Positions 32,811 to 36,179 of a stretch of DNA of 36,179 nt are shown one piece after another. Numbering within the stretch: the first letter of the stretch is position 1; each line of letters starts with the position of its first letter. The notes beneath the pieces were generated by a model. The model worked only from the letters and a program-made list of their open reading frames with translations, ran no database searches and was not told the origin of the DNA. Position numbers and translations under genes: made by a program. Source of the DNA: an uncultured Lachnospiraceae bacterium (GTDB lineage: Bacteria > Bacillota > Clostridia > Lachnospirales > Lachnospiraceae); the NCBI GenBank assembly GCA_910586095.1, contig CAJUHQ010000017.1, forward strand, positions 1 through 36,179. Reading direction: 5' to 3'.

Positions 32811-33422
32811 TTAAAAGGTACTGATAATTTTTAAAGCTTGTTTTAAAATGATACCCGAATCTGCATCATCTGTAACATCTAATTGTTTGATGGCCTTGAG
32901 TGCTTCGGTTGGAGAATATCCTAGCGCAACCATCGCTTCAATCGCTTCATTTTTAGCTGCTGAAATAGTAGATATTCCCGCTACATCACGATTGGATATA
33001 GATTCTTCATCTGGCATTTTTATGGTGATCTTATCCTTTAATTCCAAAATAATACGCTCTGCTGATTTATTGCCAATACCAGGAGCCTTTGAGATAGCTT
33101 TTGCATCGCCAGAAAGAATGGCATAGCGTAGATCATCAGCACTCATAACCGACAAAATACTTAAGGCGCCCTTAGGGCCGATACTATTTACAGCAATTAA
33201 TTTCTTATAAATCTCAAGATCGTCCTTTGAGAGAAATCCAAATAAAGTAAAGGCATCTTCACGTACACTCGTATAAGTATAAATCTTAACTGTGGCACCA
33301 ATACCAGGAAGCCGCTGCGCTACACTAAGAGGGATCTTGATATTATAACCAATGCTATTACATTCCAAAACTAGGTTGTCCTCTGAGATATCTGCAATTT
33401 CACCTTTTATATATGCATACAT
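32811..33422 (-). CDS. ruvA: Holliday junction DNA helicase subunit RuvA
   Basis: This 203-residue protein binds four-way junctions and loads RuvB. It has an N-terminal OB fold (MYAYIKGEIADISEDNLVLE, TYTSVREDAFTLFGF), two helix-hairpin-helix motifs (IAVNSIGPKGAL and SKAPGIGNKSAERIILELKD), and a C-terminal three-helix domain (NEAIEAMVALGYSPTEA) that contacts RuvB. GGGGGAATACTAAA precedes the ATG. Confidence 0.97.
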   Translation of the reverse strand: MYAYIKGEIADISEDNLVLECNSIGYNIKIPLSVAQRLPGIGATVKIYTYTSVREDAFTLFGFLSKDDLEIYKKLIAVNSIGPKGALSILSVMSADDLRYAILSGDAKAISKAPGIGNKSAERIILELKDKITIKMPDEESISNRDVAGISTISAAKNEAIEAMVALGYSPTEALKAIKQLDVTDDADSGIILKQALKIISTF

Positions 33423-33521
33423 TTTAGTATTCCCCCAATTTCTTTATCAATGAGTCATTCTAGAACATGGTTAGTACTCCAGTTTGTCTTTTTCAATGGT
33501 CTTTAGTATAGCACAAATTTG

Positions 33522-33564
33522 AAAAAAAAGGAAGGAATTTAAAACATATGTTTTAAATTCCTTC
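33522..33564 (-). terminator. Strong terminator of the ilv cluster
   Basis: A perfect 34-base palindrome at 33531-33564 (GAAGGAATTTAAAACAT and its complement) is followed on the minus strand by one C and eight T. It starts 27 bases after the ilvC stop. Confidence 0.85.
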
Positions 33565-33590
33565 TTGATAATTAATAATAACTAGTTTAA

Positions 33591-34616
33591 TTAGTTGTTG
33601 ATAAATTTATCTTCCTCATTATTCCAACTATAGAGTTTGCGAATTTCTTCACCTACTTTTTCAGATGGATGTTCCGCAGCAAGTTTTCTCATAGCCTTGA
33701 AGTGAACTTGGCGTCCCGCAGGTGACATATCCAGCAGAAATTCTTTTGCAAAAGAACCATCCTGAATGTCAGAAAGGATCTTTTTCATAGTTTTCTTGGT
33801 TTCATCAGTAATAATCTTTGGTCCAGTGATATAATCGCCATACTCTGCTGTGTTTGAGATAGAGTATCTCATGCCAGCAAAGCCAGACTGATAGATCAAG
33901 TCAACAATTAATTTCATTTCATGAATACACTCAAAATATGCATTTCTAGGATCATAGCCTGCCTCTACTAAAGTTTCAAAACCTGCCTGCATCAATGCAC
34001 ACACACCACCACAAAGAACAGCCTGTTCACCAAATAAATCGGTTTCTGTTTCTGTGCGGAAAGTAGTCTCCAATACACCAGCTCTTGCACCACCAATAGC
34101 AAGGGCGTAAGCAAGTGCTAGATCCAATGCCTTTCCTGTAGCATCTTGCTCTACTGCTACTAGACAAGGAACACCTTTGCCAGCTTGATATTCAGAACGA
34201 ACAGTATGTCCTGGTCCCTTTGGCGCAATCATAGTAACATCTACATCCGCAGGGGGTTTGATACATCCAAAATGAATATTGAAGCCATGTGCAAACATTA
34301 ACATATTGCCTGCTTCAAGGTTTGGTTCGATATCTCTCTTATACATATCGGCCTGTAACTCATCATTGATTAAAATCATGATAATATCAGCTTTTTTTGC
34401 TGCTTCGGCTGCTGTGTAAACCTCAAAACCTTGTTTTACGGCTTTGTCCCATGATTTACTGCCTTCATAGAGACCAATAATGACATGTCAGCCAGATTCC
34501 TTGGCGTTTAATGCGTGTGCATGTCCTTGACTACCATAGCCAATCACTGCAATGGTTTTGCCCTCTAATAAAGAAAGGTTGCAATCTTCCTGATAATAAA
34601 TTTTTGCTTCTGACAT
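33591..34616 (-). pseudogene. ilvC: Ketol-acid reductoisomerase, interrupted by in-frame UGA at codon 43
   Basis: The frame from ATG 34616 (GAGGAGGAGAT upstream) reads MSEAKIYYQEDCNLSLLEGK, then the NADPH-binding GYGSQGHAHALNAKESG. It then meets TGA at 34490-34488 and continues in the same frame HVIIGLYEGSKSWDK to the normal end, with the knotted C-terminal domain intact. Total length would be 341 residues, the usual class I IlvC size. The stop falls where relatives, as I recall, often have Cys, so TGT or TGC to TGA is the simplest explanation. The later ATG at 34379 would give 262 residues lacking the Rossmann start and so is not functional. Causes could be a sequencing error, a real nonsense mutation or, less likely, readthrough. 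Confidence 0.85.
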
Positions 34617-34705
34617 TTTTATCTCCTCCTCAATCATTGTAAAATCAGAACTGCGTATCCAAAATACGAAGTTTGGTTGCTATATTTATAATCAATTATG
34701 AACGA

Positions 34706-35206
34706 TTAATCTAGACAAACGAGTTCTTCTGAACCACGTGAAAGGCCTGCAATACCTGTTCTAGCAACCTCTAAAATCTCATAGTCCCTAAGAAGTCCCA
34801 TAAACGCCTCAATTTTTGTCTGGTTACCGGTCAGCTCTACAATTAAGCTATCTACATTTACATCTACAATATTTGCTCTAAAAATATCAGCGATAGAAAT
34901 GATATGTTGTCGTTTCTCAGGGGTAGAATGAACCTTAATCAGACATAATTCTCTATAAACACTCTTATCTGGTTTGAGCTCTCGAACATCACGGACATCC
35001 ACTAGCTTTTCTACCTGATTTTCAATTTGATCTAAGATATCTTCATCTCCTGAAGTTACGATTGTAATGCGGCTGTAACGTGGATCGGCTGTGATACCAG
35101 CCGTAATGCTGTCGATATTGTAACCGCGTCTTGAGAACAATCCAGTAATACGGCTTAAAACGCCTGCATTATTGTCAGCCAATATCTGAAATACTCTTTT
35201 CTGCAT
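34706..35206 (-). CDS. ilvN: Acetolactate synthase small subunit (second copy)
   Basis: This 166-residue regulatory subunit has the ACT-domain start RVFQILADNNAGVLSRITGL, then FSRRGYNIDSITAG and TSGDEDILDQIENQVEKL. The C-terminal part RELCLIKV, IFRANIVDVNVDSLIVELTG and EVARTGIAGLSRG is canonical IlvN/IlvH. It controls acetolactate synthase and mediates valine feedback. The start at 35206 has GGAGATTTTT upstream; the longer frame to 35293 runs through a hairpin leader. It lies between a more divergent small-subunit gene and ilvC. Confidence 0.92.
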   Translation of the reverse strand: MQKRVFQILADNNAGVLSRITGLFSRRGYNIDSITAGITADPRYSRITIVTSGDEDILDQIENQVEKLVDVRDVRELKPDKSVYRELCLIKVHSTPEKRQHIISIADIFRANIVDVNVDSLIVELTGNQTKIEAFMGLLRDYEILEVARTGIAGLSRGSEELVCLD

Positions 35207-35400
35207 AAAAATCTCCCACTCCTGTCGAAATCTGCGAATCTCAAGTTGCAGATTGAAAATTCTGATTTTTGCACTAATCATCTGTGTTGTCAACTAAAAT
35301 TGCTAAATGAAAAAGTATAGTGCTCTTTTGCGTTGTAAAGCAAAAGAGTATGGATTGCATACATAAAAAATATTTTAGCAAGCTTTCTATTAATTGTCAA
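35207..35400. promoter_or_regulatory. Structured 194-base spacer between the two ilvN genes
   Basis: AATCTGC pairs with GCAGATT (35229-35235 with 35248-35254), just upstream of the second ilvN start. CTCTTTTGC pairs perfectly with GCAAAAGAG (35323-35331 with 35340-35348) further upstream. This may be an attenuator or a separate leader for ilvN-ilvC. I looked for a T-box sequence and did not see one. Confidence 0.45.
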
Positions 35401-35883
35401 CTAATTGTCAACACATTTCGGCAAGGCTAAGGTACCTGTTCTTGCGACTTCTACAATACTAATAGACTTGAGCATATCTAGCATAACTTTAATGCGTTCT
35501 GGTAGATCACAGATTTGGATAATCATATTGACATTTGACATATCAACAATATCTGCTTTCATAATCTCGCAGATTTCCATGATATCACGTCGGTTTCCGC
35601 GGTTATATTTGACCTTGATTAGCATAAGTTCACGGCTGATACTATCCTTTTCGTCAAAGGTTTTTACTTTAATGACATCTAATTTTTTGTTTAGTTGTTT
35701 TTCAATCTGCTCGATTGTTCTTTGGTTGCCAGAGCTTACAATAGTCATGCAAGAAACTGCTGGATCGTCGGTTTCACCTACAGCAAGACTATCAATATTA
35801 AAACATCTTCTCGAAAATAAACCAGACACTTTGCAAAGCACACCAGATCTATTTTCTACGGATACAGAATAAATTTTCTTCAT
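35401..35883 (-). CDS. Acetolactate synthase small subunit (first, divergent copy)
   Basis: This 160-residue ACT-domain protein is homologous to the second copy. Shared landmarks are VENRSGVLCKVSGLFSRR, FNIDSLAVGETDDPAVSCMT, SRELMLIKVKY, KADIVDMSNVNMIIQI and EVARTGTLALPK. It departs from consensus at several places, for example RRCFNID where the other copy has RRGYNID. It begins 15 bases after the ilvB stop, so it is the natural partner of that large subunit. Two small-subunit genes behind one large-subunit gene are unusual. Confidence 0.88.
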   Translation of the reverse strand: MKKIYSVSVENRSGVLCKVSGLFSRRCFNIDSLAVGETDDPAVSCMTIVSSGNQRTIEQIEKQLNKKLDVIKVKTFDEKDSISRELMLIKVKYNRGNRRDIMEICEIMKADIVDMSNVNMIIQICDLPERIKVMLDMLKSISIVEVARTGTLALPKCVDN

Positions 35884-35898
35884 ACGAAATAAACCTCC

Positions 35899-36179
35899 TT
35901 ACCTTACCAAGTCCATTGGGTCTATGAGACACTCCATTAGCATGGTGTTGTCCTCGCGCAAGAAATCTTTTATTTTTTCTTGTGCATTGGACATATTCTC
36001 AACCCTGATAAAGGGAATATTGTATGCTGCGGCAAGTTTCTCAAGATCTGGAGTTCCATCCTTAATATCAACTACAGAATAGTTGTCTTTGTAATTATAG
36101 TGTTGAAATTCACGTACCATCCCAAGATAATTGTTCTTCATGACAATAATTTTCACAGGGATATCATGTTGCATAATGG
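35899..36179 (-). CDS. ilvB: Acetolactate synthase large subunit, C-terminal part (cut by window edge)
   Basis: The frame is open to the window end and its visible 93 or so residues match the thiamine-diphosphate-binding end of acetolactate synthase: HDIPVKIIVMKNNYLGMVRE, DLEKLAAAYNIPFIRVE and a terminal MLMECLIDPMDLVR. The NNYLGMVR segment lies in the ThDP/Mg motif. The enzyme condenses pyruvate to acetolactate in valine and leucine synthesis. No start is visible because the gene begins outside the window. Confidence 0.92.
   Translation of the reverse strand, partial: IMQHDIPVKIIVMKNNYLGMVREFQHYNYKDNYSVVDIKDGTPDLEKLAAAYNIPFIRVENMSNAQEKIKDFLREDNTMLMECLIDPMDLVR

Noticed and set aside
34441..34490. 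Selenocysteine insertion signal at the ilvC UGA
   Set aside because: Only a four-pair stem is seen after the UGA and no selenium gene is in the window; kept only as a remote idea.
35207..35400. T-box riboswitch in the ilv spacer
   Set aside because: No conserved T-box sequence or matching antiterminator is visible.
35405..35872. Plus-strand frame of 155 codons opposite the first ilvN
   Set aside because: It is a shadow of the strongly supported small-subunit gene.
1..36179. CRISPR array, tRNA, rRNA, transposon or phage genes
   Set aside because: None was seen on either strand by eye; the palindromic elements are short, irregular and not spaced like a CRISPR array.

Overview
The window looks like a chromosomal core-genome segment from a low-GC Gram-positive anaerobe of class Clostridia, most likely family Lachnospiraceae. 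The call rests on gene content and family-level resemblance: a YlbJ-like sporulation membrane protein, a GerW/YtfJ-family protein, a DUF2953 protein next to a short conserved hypothetical, a YloU/YloV (Asp23 and fatty-acid-kinase-like) pair, and Shine-Dalgarno sequences matching AGAAAGGAGG. I see no rRNA, tRNA, CRISPR array, transposase or prophage gene. Almost all genes lie on the minus strand. The plus-strand exceptions are ylbJ-like, pta, one secreted protein and rpmB.

Layout from left to right. 1-6238: a recU fragment, two pseudouridine synthases (one fused to a GNAT acetyltransferase), an SDR oxidoreductase, a YlbJ-like protein and an exported amidase. 6447-12821: a DivIVA-like coiled-coil protein, coaD, rsmD and a second-type gyrase/topoisomerase IV pair. 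13136-15237: pta, followed by a secreted protein of visibly different base composition and a strong terminator. 15319-20443: a minus-strand operon asp23 > fakA-like > recG > degV, diverging from rpmB across a 21-nt palindrome. 20943-23629: conserved small or unknown proteins, namely a coiled coil with a C-terminal J-like domain, a 45-residue membrane peptide, GerW, DUF2953 and a short hypothetical. 23774-25747: a NUDIX hydrolase, a stand-alone CheY-like receiver and a CheX-like phosphatase carrying two MshEN-like repeats. 26087-33422: ruvA > ruvB > zapA > U32 protein > a single polypeptide joining a SEDS glycosyltransferase to a class B penicillin-binding protein. 33591-36179: a branched-chain amino acid cluster ilvB (partial) > ilvN > second ilvN > ilvC, where ilvC carries an in-frame UGA at codon 43.

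Themes. RNA modification is heavily represented (two pseudouridine synthases, RsmD and an RlhA-like U32 protein), as are recombination and topology (RecU, RecG, RuvAB, topoisomerase pair) and cell envelope or division (SEDS-PBP fusion, ZapA, DivIVA-like protein, amidase). The items most worth following are the SEDS-PBP fusion, the MshEN-CheX/CheY pair, the RsuA-GNAT fusion, the interrupted ilvC beside duplicated ilvN genes, and a recurring leader hairpin plus AGAAAGGYATG start context shared by unrelated genes. All calls come from reading the sequence by eye; no searches were run.
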